Source: an uncultured Clostridium sp.
GTDB lineage: Bacteria > Bacillota > Clostridia > Lachnospirales > Lachnospiraceae
Assembly: GCA_947253885.1 (NCBI GenBank)
Contig: CAMYAO010000018.1
Coordinates: 1 to 43,245, forward strand
Length of the DNA: 43,245 nucleotides
Direction: 5' to 3'
Positions within the stretch are counted from its first letter, which is position 1; every line of letters begins with the position of its first letter. The notes below the pieces were generated by a model. The model made no database searches, was not told the DNA's origin, and saw nothing but the letters and a program-made list of their open reading frames with translations. Of the stretch, positions 1 to 7,703 are shown piece by piece. A program made the translations under genes and the position numbers.

Positions 1-159
1 ATTTGGCCTGAACAACCTTATTGTAATGGAAAGGTGATTTTTTGTATAACTCTTGTCACCCACATAGCAGGTGGATTCTTGCTTCGTACGCCTCAGACTA
101 TATCTCTATAGAACCTCATGAAGCGTACTCAACAGGCTAAAGCCCATATAAGCAAAAAA
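1..159. other. Left edge, no gene recognised
   Basis: No open frame with a convincing ribosome site or recognisable product lies here. There are small inverted repeats, for example ggct/agcc around 134-144. It may be the tail of a feature that continues outside the window. Confidence 0.4.
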
Positions 160-190
160 GATAGTCTAAATTTTCACAATTTAGACTATC
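160..190 (-). terminator. Intrinsic terminator after the zinc-ribbon gene
   Basis: A perfect 13-bp stem (160-172 pairs with 178-190) encloses a 5-nt loop. On the minus strand it is followed by a T run (plus-strand aaaaaa before 160). On the plus strand four T follow, so it may act in both directions. It lies 31 bp past the stop of the gene ending at 222. Confidence 0.8.
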
Positions 191-221
191 TTTTAACGAA
201 CTATACGCGTACGTGTAATGA

Positions 222-614
222 TTAAAAAAAAGTAGAATACATTCCGGCTCCGGTTACCAAGCCTGCAATTAACAAAGCCAAAACTATCAGATGAACCACA
301 AGCCCTATGATCCCACAGATCATTCCTGCTGTTGCCATACCGGACTTCCCTGTTTTATTTACTGACATTCTGAAAAAAATAATTCCCAGAATCCCTAATA
401 TAATACCTGCAAAAAAGATCGAGCCGATCCCACAAACCAGAGATGCGACTGCCAGACCGTCTGTTCCTTTTGGCTCTTCATAATCTGATACGGAAGTCTG
501 CTCATCTACACTTCCTTCAAAATACTCCGGAGTCTCCTGGCGAACCTCCGATCCGCAATTTGAACAAAAGTTCTTTCCCTGCTCTACTTCATGTCCACAT
601 TTATCACAGTACAT
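222..614 (-). CDS. Small zinc-ribbon membrane protein (DUF4190-like)
   Basis: 130 aa. The N-terminus holds a zinc ribbon with two CxxC pairs (MYCDKCG and FCSNCG, residues 3-21). A short acidic linker follows, then two hydrophobic segments (about 53-83 and 93-125), the arrangement of DUF4190-type proteins. A good ribosome site (GAGGAG, 6 nt before the ATG) supports the start. Proteins of this build are common in Firmicutes and have no established function; a membrane sensor or scaffold role is only a guess. The next gene on the strand is a thioesterase and a terminator follows, so this is the last gene of its transcript. Confidence 0.75.
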   Translation of the reverse strand: MYCDKCGHEVEQGKNFCSNCGSEVRQETPEYFEGSVDEQTSVSDYEEPKGTDGLAVASLVCGIGSIFFAGIILGILGIIFFRMSVNKTGKSGMATAGMICGIIGLVVHLIVLALLIAGLVTGAGMYSTFF

Positions 615-637
615 AGTATACTCCTCTTCTACTATCT

Positions 638-1027
638 TTATTTTGCTTCTTTTTTATCCGTTTTTGCCTGAAACTTCTCATTGTTTACAATGAAGCGTTC
701 ATGGATTCCTTCTCCGATCAGCCCTGCTTCATCATATACCGATACCTTAAATACCAAGCGACGACCGTCCACCTCTATCAACTCCGTCTCGCTTCGAACT
801 TCCATTCCCAACGGGGTAGATGCAACATGCTTTACGTTCAACATTGTTCCAACGGTTCCGTCTCCCTCCTCTAAATAAGGAGCAACACTCTTTTGTGCCG
901 CTTTTTCAATCAGTGCAATCATACATGGAGTTCCATAAACTGCAAGAACACCACTTCCGACTTCTTTTGCAGTCTTTTCCATTACAACTGTTTCTTTCTC
1001 AATCCCTTTAATACCTTTTTCTAACAT
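638..1027 (-). CDS. FlK-like hotdog thioesterase
   Basis: 129 aa, the usual size of the fluoroacetyl-CoA thioesterase-like (FlK) hotdog family. The YGTPCMIALIE segment (about 31-41) carries the Thr and Glu, and the MLNVKHVAST segment (about 63-72) the His, that form the catalytic set in FlK-type enzymes. The physiological substrate is unknown; in gut Firmicutes these are usually annotated only as thioesterase family protein. The start is supported by GGAGGAGG about 6 nt upstream. It is 23 bp from the zinc-ribbon gene and probably co-transcribed with it. Confidence 0.75.
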   Translation of the reverse strand: MLEKGIKGIEKETVVMEKTAKEVGSGVLAVYGTPCMIALIEKAAQKSVAPYLEEGDGTVGTMLNVKHVASTPLGMEVRSETELIEVDGRRLVFKVSVYDEAGLIGEGIHERFIVNNEKFQAKTDKKEAK

Positions 1028-1099
1028 CTTATCCTCCTCCCTTTCAAAAATACTATTTTTTTATTTTAACATTCCAATAAATTTTTTTCCAGCACAAAC

Positions 1100-1573
1100 C
1101 TACAATAAAGCTGCAATTTTCCCCTCAATTGCTTCCGGTTTTTCTGTAGGAGCAAATCGTTCAATTACATTCCCGTCTCTATCCACTAAAAATTTTGTGA
1201 AATTCCATTTGATCTTCTTCCCGATCAAACCTGCTTTTTTATCCTTTAAAAAAGTAAACAGCGGGCTTTCCTGTGCACCGTTTACATCAATCTTCTGATA
1301 TCTCGGAAACGTCGTGTTATATTTCAGCGTGCAAAATTCATGGATTTCGGCATCTGTTCCGGGTGCCTGATGCCCGAACTGATTACATGGAAAATCCAAC
1401 ACTTCAAATCCCTGCTCTTTATATTTCTGATACAATTTCTCAAGACCTTCATACTGCGGAGTAAAGCCGCAGCCGGTTGCAGTATTGACTATCAATAATA
1501 CCTTACCTTTATATTTGCTCAAGTCTGTTACTTCTCCGCCTGCTGTAGTTACATTAATATTATAAATTGACAT
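1100..1573 (-). CDS. Glutathione peroxidase family (thiol peroxidase)
   Basis: 157 aa, the full length of bacterial glutathione peroxidases. The peroxidatic site is NTATGCGFTPQY (Cys about residue 35, in place of selenocysteine), followed by the conserved FPCNQFGHQAPG block (Gln and Asn of the tetrad) and KWNFTKFLVDRDG (catalytic Trp-Asn). It reduces hydroperoxides, most likely with thioredoxin as donor because the Cys-type bacterial enzymes generally do so. The start is preceded by GAAAGGAAA. It stands alone between the thioesterase and the metal transporter operon. Confidence 0.9.
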   Translation of the reverse strand: MSIYNINVTTAGGEVTDLSKYKGKVLLIVNTATGCGFTPQYEGLEKLYQKYKEQGFEVLDFPCNQFGHQAPGTDAEIHEFCTLKYNTTFPRYQKIDVNGAQESPLFTFLKDKKAGLIGKKIKWNFTKFLVDRDGNVIERFAPTEKPEAIEGKIAALL

Positions 1574-1651
1574 CTCTATTTCCTTTCAATAAATTAAATT
1601 GTGTGCAATATTTGTAGGGATATGCTACCATCCAGTAACATATTTGTCAAT

Positions 1652-2488
1652 CTATTCCTTTATTTTTCCAAATCGACTTCGGAACTGCTCTACCAGAATC
1701 ATAATGAGAAACACTATAATATTTGCCATTACAATGCTTGCCCCTGTTGGAGTGGCATAGACATAAGAAACATAGATTCCGACCAAAAAACAAAATACGG
1801 AAAGAATAACAGAAGCAATTGTAACTGCTGAAAAATGCTTGCAGACACGCATTGCGGATAAAGACGGAAATACAATCAAACTTGAAATCAGTAATGTTCC
1901 CATCATTCTCATTCCAAGCACAACGGTTACGGCTGTCAATAATGCCAGTAACATGTTATATAAGCTGCTCTTCACACCGATTGCCTTCGCATAATTCTCA
2001 TCAAAAGTAATGGAAAACAACCTGGGATAAAAAAGGAAAAACAATGCAATCACGACAATGGACAATACCACGGAAATTTTCACATCCGAATCAGTCATAG
2101 CCAAGATACTTCCAAACATATAGTTGCTGATATCCGTATTCATTCCACCTGCCATAGAGACTGTAATCACACCGATTGCAAGTGCTCCGGACATCATAAT
2201 GGCTGTTGCGGCATCCCCTTTGATCTTACTGTTTTCATTCATTCGCAACAATAAAAAAGCGGAAACAATACATACCGGTATCGCCACAGATAACGGTGCC
2301 AGATTTGCCGCATAAGCAACCGCCAATGCAGCAAACCCCATATGAGACAATCCGTCCCCGATCATAGAGTAACGCTTCAGCACGAGACTGGTCCCTAGAA
2401 GTGCCGAGCATAAAGAGACCAGTATCCCTACTATGATTGCTCTTACCATAAACGGATAAGAAAACATTTCTAAAAACGTTGCTAGCAT
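1652..2488 (-). CDS. znuB: Zinc-type ABC transporter permease
   Basis: 278 aa, about eight hydrophobic helices, matching the ABC-3 permease family (ZnuB/MntB/TroC). It is the membrane channel of the transporter whose ATPase and binding protein are encoded just upstream. Its start lies 7 bp inside the ATPase gene, with GGGAGGAG as ribosome site, which suggests translational coupling. As last gene of fur-znuA-znuC-znuB its expression should follow the metal-responsive promoter at 4670-4697. Zinc is favoured over manganese from the binding protein, but specificity is not proven by the permease itself. Confidence 0.87.
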   Translation of the reverse strand: MLATFLEMFSYPFMVRAIIVGILVSLCSALLGTSLVLKRYSMIGDGLSHMGFAALAVAYAANLAPLSVAIPVCIVSAFLLLRMNENSKIKGDAATAIMMSGALAIGVITVSMAGGMNTDISNYMFGSILAMTDSDVKISVVLSIVVIALFFLFYPRLFSITFDENYAKAIGVKSSLYNMLLALLTAVTVVLGMRMMGTLLISSLIVFPSLSAMRVCKHFSAVTIASVILSVFCFLVGIYVSYVYATPTGASIVMANIIVFLIMILVEQFRSRFGKIKE

Positions 2489-3192
2489 TCTGTTTCTCCT
2501 CCCAAAAAAGTTTTTCCGATTTTAGATTTTTTATAATTCTGTTGCGTTCCAAAATATAATTGTTCTTTTCCGAGATGAAGGATATGAGTAGCATCCTCTA
2601 CCACCGTATTAACATCATGTGACACCATAATGATCGTCATATTCTTCTTTTTATTTAAATCACGAATCATCTGATATAATTCACGAGCCATCAGTGGATC
2701 CAAACCGGTCACGGGCTCATCTAAAAGTAATATTTTCCTGGAAGAACACAGTGTTCTTGCTAACAGAACACGCTGCTGCTGACCACCGGACAATTCTCTG
2801 TAACAACGTTTTTTCAACGGTAGGACATCTAACAGTTCCATGCACTCAGCTGCAACCCTTTTATCCTCTTTGGAATAAAAAAAACGATGTCCGAGCTGAT
2901 TCAATCTTCCGGATAATACCACTTCATATACACTTGCCGGAAAGTCCTTTTGAACCTGTGTCTGCTGCGGCAGATAACCGATTTCATTTGCCAGCAGACC
3001 GTCTCCCTTTTCAATACTTCCGTTCGACGGCTTCTTCAGACCCAGTATTCCTTTTACCAAGGTACTTTTTCCCGCACCATTTTCCCCTATTATACAAAGA
3101 TAGTCTCCTTTTTTCACTTCAAAATTAATATTCTGCAAAACGGTTCTGCCTTCATAGGAGAAAGACAAATCACGGCAAGTCAAATAACTCAT
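2482..3192 (-). CDS. znuC: Zinc-type ABC transporter ATPase
   Basis: 236 aa with all ATPase motifs: Walker A GENGAGKSTL (about 37-46), Q-loop YLPQQTQ, signature LSGGQQQR (about 134-141), Walker B ILLLDEP, and the switch His in MVSHD. It energises import by the neighbouring permease. The gene begins 1 bp after the binding-protein stop and overlaps the permease start, a tight operon. Confidence 0.9.
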   Translation of the reverse strand: MSYLTCRDLSFSYEGRTVLQNINFEVKKGDYLCIIGENGAGKSTLVKGILGLKKPSNGSIEKGDGLLANEIGYLPQQTQVQKDFPASVYEVVLSGRLNQLGHRFFYSKEDKRVAAECMELLDVLPLKKRCYRELSGGQQQRVLLARTLCSSRKILLLDEPVTGLDPLMARELYQMIRDLNKKKNMTIIMVSHDVNTVVEDATHILHLGKEQLYFGTQQNYKKSKIGKTFLGGETEC

Positions 3193-3193
3193 T

Positions 3194-4195
3194 CTAGTTG
3201 AGTGCCTCCTTTAATGCATCTACATTATGATTCATCAGATCCAGATAGGTGACTCCCTTATCAAAATCTGCTTTAGAAACATTGTGTACCGCATTTAATA
3301 ACGCTTTTTTAGCACCTGTTTCTTTACAAATAGCATCTGCCACCTTTTCATTTGACAATTCAATATGGAATACAACTGGTATCTTTTCCTTCTTTGTCTT
3401 CTGAATCAGGAAAGATAAACTTTTTGCACTCGGTTCCGTATCAGCAGAGCAGCCCGGAAATGCTGCAAAGTAATCCAAACCGTAACGTTTTGCAAAATAT
3501 GCAAACGGGAATCGATCCCCTACAATAATCACTTTTCTTTTTGCGGTCTTTACCACATCTTTAAAACTCTTATCCAACTTCTGAAGCTTCTTTACATAAG
3601 CAGCTGTATTCGCTTTATAAACAGCGGCATTATCTGGATCCAACTTACTTAACTTCGCACAAAGTTTATTACAGATTGTGATCACATTGTTCGGATCTGT
3701 CCATACGTGCTCATCGTATTCCTTCTCTTCTTTTCCGCCCTTTTCTTCTTTTTCTTCTTTCTCAGGTGTCATTCCTTCTTTTTCTACTTCTTCAATTGTT
3801 TTTACCTGATCCATCAATTTTACTACAGCGGTCTTTTTACTTAAATTACCTAAAACCTTTTCTACCCATTCATCCGAATCACCGCCGACATATACAAACA
3901 TATCTGACTTTGTAATTGCCTGCAGATCTTTGGTGGTAGGATCAAATGTGTGAACTTCCCCTCCCGGTGGCAGTAACAAACTCAAATTAATCTTATCTCC
4001 TGCAATCTGACGCAGAAAATCATACTCCGGATAAATAGTCGCCACTACATTTAATTTTTTTTCGGTTGTGGCCTCTGTCTGTTTTTTTGCATCTGTCGAC
4101 TGCGCAGTATTCTTTTTACTCCCGCACGCCCCAAGCATGGAAAGTGCCATTACTGCCACTACTGCCAATGCAACTACTTTTTTCATTCTTTTCAT
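3194..4195 (-). CDS. znuA: Zinc-binding lipoprotein of ABC transporter
   Basis: 333 aa. The start at 4195 is preferred over an in-frame start 51 bp upstream because it has GGGAGGAG 6 nt upstream, forms an ATGA overlap with the fur gene, and opens directly into a lipoprotein signal (MKRMKK, hydrophobic core, lipobox LGAC at about 22-25). Likely ligand histidines lie in GGEVHTFDPT, YDEHVWTDP and FHIELSN, as in the SsuA9/ZnuA family. The usual His-rich loop is replaced by a Lys/Glu-rich stretch just before YDEHVW. It captures zinc (less likely manganese) outside the membrane and hands it to the permease. Confidence 0.88.
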   Translation of the reverse strand: MKRMKKVVALAVVAVMALSMLGACGSKKNTAQSTDAKKQTEATTEKKLNVVATIYPEYDFLRQIAGDKINLSLLLPPGGEVHTFDPTTKDLQAITKSDMFVYVGGDSDEWVEKVLGNLSKKTAVVKLMDQVKTIEEVEKEGMTPEKEEKEEKGGKEEKEYDEHVWTDPNNVITICNKLCAKLSKLDPDNAAVYKANTAAYVKKLQKLDKSFKDVVKTAKRKVIIVGDRFPFAYFAKRYGLDYFAAFPGCSADTEPSAKSLSFLIQKTKKEKIPVVFHIELSNEKVADAICKETGAKKALLNAVHNVSKADFDKGVTYLDLMNHNVDALKEALN

Positions 4196-4632
4196 GTAGT
4201 CTCCTCCCTGAACTGTATTTGCTCGTCTCTTTGACACTCTGTACACAGTCCGTAAAACATTGTTTTTTTTGCATCAATCTGAATCTGATGATCCGTTGAT
4301 ACATGTTGATAAAGGTGCTTTAACTCCGAACATGGAATATCCACCACACTGCCACACTGCTCACATTTCATAGAAAACCAATATTCCTGCTCAGAGGATC
4401 CCCTATAACGGTAACAGGTACCTCTAATCCCGTCTATCGTTACCCTTGCAATAAGGCACTCTTCTTCCAGTTTTGCAAGATTACGATATATCGTTGTTAG
4501 ACCGATCTTGCATCCTTTTTTTGAAAGGTTTGCCGCCAATTGTTGTATGGTAATATAATCACCGGCATGTTCTTGAATACAAGTGAGTACCATCTCTTTT
4601 TGTCTTGTATGATATTTCTTTCCTGTATTCAT
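4192..4632 (-). CDS. Fur-family metalloregulator (probably Zur)
   Basis: 146 aa. An N-terminal winged helix (about 8-75) is followed by the Fur dimerisation region. CEQCG (about 97-101) and CTEC (about 135-138) form the structural zinc pairs, and HLYQHVSTDH supplies His ligands. It is the first gene of an operon with zinc-type transporter genes and ends in an ATGA overlap with the binding-protein gene, so it most likely represses its own operon when zinc is replete. The start has GGAGGG 4 nt upstream. Zur is inferred from context; Fur or PerR roles cannot be excluded. Confidence 0.87.
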   Translation of the reverse strand: MNTGKKYHTRQKEMVLTCIQEHAGDYITIQQLAANLSKKGCKIGLTTIYRNLAKLEEECLIARVTIDGIRGTCYRYRGSSEQEYWFSMKCEQCGSVVDIPCSELKHLYQHVSTDHQIQIDAKKTMFYGLCTECQRDEQIQFREETT

Positions 4633-4655
4633 AATCCCTCCTTCTTATTGCAATT

Positions 4656-4697
4656 TGAAAATCGTTTTCATTTTATCACTAATATAAAAAATGTCAA
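4656..4697 (-). promoter_or_regulatory. Promoter and Fur/Zur-type palindrome of the zinc operon
   Basis: On the minus strand, -35 TTGACA (plus 4692-4697) is followed after 16 bp by -10 TAAAAT (4670-4675). A 15-bp palindrome, tgaaaa-tcg-ttttca (4656-4670), touches the downstream edge of the -10. The position fits a repressor operator bound by the first gene product. Its sequence is not the exact B. subtilis Zur box, so the assignment is an inference. Confidence 0.65.
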
Positions 4698-4735
4698 GTA
4701 AACCGCTCTCTATCTCTCTTCTTAAACTTAACAGA

Positions 4736-4794
4736 AACAACCCCTTTTAAGACAGGCGGAAGCTCTTCATCCGCTCTCCTTAAAAGGGGTTGTT
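4736..4794 (-). terminator. Long hairpin between aminotransferase gene and fur
   Basis: A perfect 16-bp stem (4736-4751 with 4779-4794) has an inner gcgga/tccgc stem. It lies 24 bp past the aminotransferase stop on the minus strand. The T tract after it is weak (TTGTTTCTGTT), so termination may be partial. Confidence 0.65.
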
Positions 4795-4817
4795 CCCAAA
4801 TTAAAAATGAATAATTA

Positions 4818-6107
4818 TTAATTTTCTAAAATTCTTTTAATTGCTACTAATTTCACACATAGGATGAAAATATCGCAACAGATCTTCAATTCTTCCATAG
4901 GCGGTAATGTCGGTGCAATACGAATTACCGAATCTTTCGGATCTTCTCCGTAAGGATAAGGCGCTCCCGCTCCCGTCATGATAACACCGGCTTCTTTTGC
5001 CAAACCTACAATCTCCTTTGCACACCCTTCATTTGCTTCAAATGCGATAAAATAACCTCCATTCGGGCGAATCCAGCTTCCGACTCCCATACCTTCCAGG
5101 TCTTCTTCAAAACGATCCAAAAACAATTCAAATTTAGGACGAATAATCTCGGCATGATTTCTCATATGGGATTTCAAATGATCGAAATCTTTAAAAAACC
5201 TTGTGTGTCGAAGTTGATTGATCTTATCATACCCGATTGTCTGGAATTTTACAGAGTTTAATATATCTTTAATATTGGCAGGGCTGGCAGCCAATGCAGA
5301 AATACCCGCTCCCGGAAAAGATACTTTGGAAGTAGAAGCAAACTCATATACCATATCGGGATTTCCCGCTTTTTCGCACTCACTTAACAAATCCAACAAC
5401 TCATCATGCTTATCTTCAAAAATATCATGAATACAATAAGCATTATCCCAATAGATGCGAAAATCTTCTGCAGCAGGCTTTAAATTTGCAAATCTGCGAA
5501 CCGTTTCGTCCGAATAGGTCAAACCCTGAGGATTTGAATATTTCGGTACACACCAGATTCCCTTAACCGCCGGATCATGATTGACATACTGTTCCACCAG
5601 ATCCATATCCGGTCCGGATTCAGTCATCGGAATATTAATCATGTCAATTCCGAAATATTCTGTGATTGCAAAATGTCGATCATACCCGGGAACCGGACAT
5701 AAAAATTTAATTTCCTTTAAATTTCTCCATGGAGTAGAACCGTTCACACCCGTAATAATAGATTTTGCAACTGTATCATACATAATATTCAAACTTGCAT
5801 TTCCAAATACAATGACATTCTCCGGTCTGGTTCCCATCATAGATGCCATCATTTCTTTTGCTTCCGGCAATCCGTCTACCACTCCATAATTACGACAGTC
5901 GAATCCGTCACGGTTATTCAGATCACTGTTTGAATTTACTACATCTAAAAGCTCCATACATAGATCCAGCTGCTCTGTACAGGGACGCCCTCTGGACATG
6001 TCATATTCATATCCTTTTGCCTTATATTCCTCATATTTTGCCTGCAAAACACTCTGCTCTGATTTTAATTCTTCCTGACTCCACTCTCTGTATGGTTTCA
6101 TTTTCAT
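4818..6107 (-). CDS. MocR-type aspartate aminotransferase (PLP)
   Basis: 429 aa. The sequence matches the Aminotran_MocR family (class I aspartate aminotransferases of the 1c type): N-terminal REWSQEELKSEQ, DMSRGRPC substrate/cofactor block, FGNASLNIMYD for phosphate binding, PKYSNPQGLTYS, and STSKVSFPGAG with the PLP lysine (about 260). It should interconvert aspartate plus 2-oxoglutarate with oxaloacetate plus glutamate. The ATG overlaps the rarA stop (TAATG) with AGCAGGAG upstream, so the two genes are translationally coupled although functionally unrelated. Confidence 0.88.
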   Translation of the reverse strand: MKMKPYREWSQEELKSEQSVLQAKYEEYKAKGYEYDMSRGRPCTEQLDLCMELLDVVNSNSDLNNRDGFDCRNYGVVDGLPEAKEMMASMMGTRPENVIVFGNASLNIMYDTVAKSIITGVNGSTPWRNLKEIKFLCPVPGYDRHFAITEYFGIDMINIPMTESGPDMDLVEQYVNHDPAVKGIWCVPKYSNPQGLTYSDETVRRFANLKPAAEDFRIYWDNAYCIHDIFEDKHDELLDLLSECEKAGNPDMVYEFASTSKVSFPGAGISALAASPANIKDILNSVKFQTIGYDKINQLRHTRFFKDFDHLKSHMRNHAEIIRPKFELFLDRFEEDLEGMGVGSWIRPNGGYFIAFEANEGCAKEIVGLAKEAGVIMTGAGAPYPYGEDPKDSVIRIAPTLPPMEELKICCDIFILCVKLVAIKRILEN

Positions 6108-7429
6108 TACTCCTGCTCTTTTATCTTTTTTAAATGGTTTTTTATTTCGTGTTCATATCCCTGCTCTGTGGGCTCATAAAACCTCTCATCCCGGCAGTCA
6201 TCCGGCAAGTACTGCTGTTTCACATAGTGATTGGGATAGTTGTGTGCATACTTATATCCGATCCCACGATCCATATCCTTCGCCCCTGAATAATGGGCAT
6301 CCTGTAAATAAGAAGGAATCGCTGCTGTCGGATGCTGTTTTATATAAGAAAGGGCTTTATCGATTCCTAAATATGCTGCATTACTTTTCGGTGCACAGGC
6401 TACGTACGTTGCCGCTTGCGCCAATACAATCCTTGCCTCCGGCATCCCGAGTCGTTCTGCCGCACAGGCGGCAGATACTGCAACCGTCAGTGCGTTCGGA
6501 TCGGCATTTCCGACATCTTCGGAAGCACATATCATAATCCGTCTGGCAAGAAATGCCACCTCCTCTCCCGCATACAGCATTTTTGCCAGATAATATAAGG
6601 CGGCATCCGGATCGGAACCTCTCATACTCTTGATAAAAGCCGAAATTGTATCATAATGATTGTCTCCGTTTTTATCATAGAGCACTATTCTTTTTTGAAT
6701 ACACTCCTTTGCTACTTCAACTGTGAAATGTATCTTTCCGTCTGAGGCTTTTTCTGTGGATAAAACTCCCAGTTCTAATGCATTCAACGCTTTTCTGGCA
6801 TCTCCGTTTGACAGATCTGCCAAATAGGAAAGTGCATTTGAATCTGCCTCTACCTGAAATACACCCAGACCTTTTTCCCGATCATGAATCGCTCTTTCCA
6901 ATAATTGATAGATATCCGAATGTTGCAGTTGCTTCAATTCAAATATAGTGGATCTGGAAAGCAATGCACGATTTACCTCAAAATAAGGATTTTCCGTTGT
7001 CGCACCGATCAAAATCAGTGTTCCGTCCTCTACAAAAGGCAACAGATAGTCTTGTTGACCTTTATGAAAACGATGAATCTCATCAATAAATAAAATTGTC
7101 TGTCTGCCGTACATTCCAAGCCGCTCTTTTGCCCTTGTAACCACGGTTTCCATATCTTTTTTTCCTGCCGAGGTCGCATTTAACTGCTCAAAATCTGCCT
7201 TTGTCGTCTCTGCAATCACTCTGGCAAGTGTTGTTTTCCCGGTTCCCGGAGGTCCGTAAAAAATAATCGACTGCAATCGATCGGTAGAGATCATACGATA
7301 CAATAATGTATTCTTTCCTACTATATGGGTTTGCCCTACCACTTCTTCTAACTTTGTCGGACGCATTCTGGAGGCAAGAGGAGCTTGTTGCTCTTTCTTC
7401 TGTTCCCTCATATAATCAAATATATCCAT
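6107..7429 (-). CDS. rarA: Replication-associated recombination ATPase RarA
   Basis: 440 aa AAA+ ATPase of the RarA/MgsA/WRNIP1 family. Visible are Walker A FYGPPGTGKTT (about 58-68), Walker B LFIDEIHRF, the sensor segment ATTENPYFEVN, and the C-terminal MgsA tetramerisation domain (GYKYAHNYPNHYVKQQYLP). It acts at stalled forks and in the pathway of recombination and repair. Start supported by GAGGAGG upstream. Confidence 0.93.
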   Translation of the reverse strand: MDIFDYMREQKKEQQAPLASRMRPTKLEEVVGQTHIVGKNTLLYRMISTDRLQSIIFYGPPGTGKTTLARVIAETTKADFEQLNATSAGKKDMETVVTRAKERLGMYGRQTILFIDEIHRFHKGQQDYLLPFVEDGTLILIGATTENPYFEVNRALLSRSTIFELKQLQHSDIYQLLERAIHDREKGLGVFQVEADSNALSYLADLSNGDARKALNALELGVLSTEKASDGKIHFTVEVAKECIQKRIVLYDKNGDNHYDTISAFIKSMRGSDPDAALYYLAKMLYAGEEVAFLARRIMICASEDVGNADPNALTVAVSAACAAERLGMPEARIVLAQAATYVACAPKSNAAYLGIDKALSYIKQHPTAAIPSYLQDAHYSGAKDMDRGIGYKYAHNYPNHYVKQQYLPDDCRDERFYEPTEQGYEHEIKNHLKKIKEQE

Positions 7430-7641
7430 ACGCCCTCCTCTCTGTTATTATATTAACACAAATTGAATATTTTTTCTTCAAATATTTCATTTTATTCCAA
7501 AAAAATCTTCTTTTAAATATCCTTTTATATTTTTTTGAATTATCAACAACAATATCTTGCATTTCATTTTCTTATTAAGATACTACTATTTGCTCTTATT
7601 TTCAAGGGAAGTTCTGCTGTTTTTCAAATTGTATCTAACAA

Positions 7642-7697
7642 AAAAACTCTTTGAGAAGAGGCAGAGCATTTATCTCTGTCAATCTCCAAGAGTTTTT
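7642..7697 (-). terminator. Terminator of clpB
   Basis: The outer stem aaaaactctt (7642-7651) pairs with 7688-7697, with a second inner pairing around gcagag/ctctgt. On the minus strand a run of seven T follows, 7 bp past the clpB stop. A strong intrinsic terminator. Confidence 0.8.
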
Positions 7698-7703
7698 CTG
7701 TCA

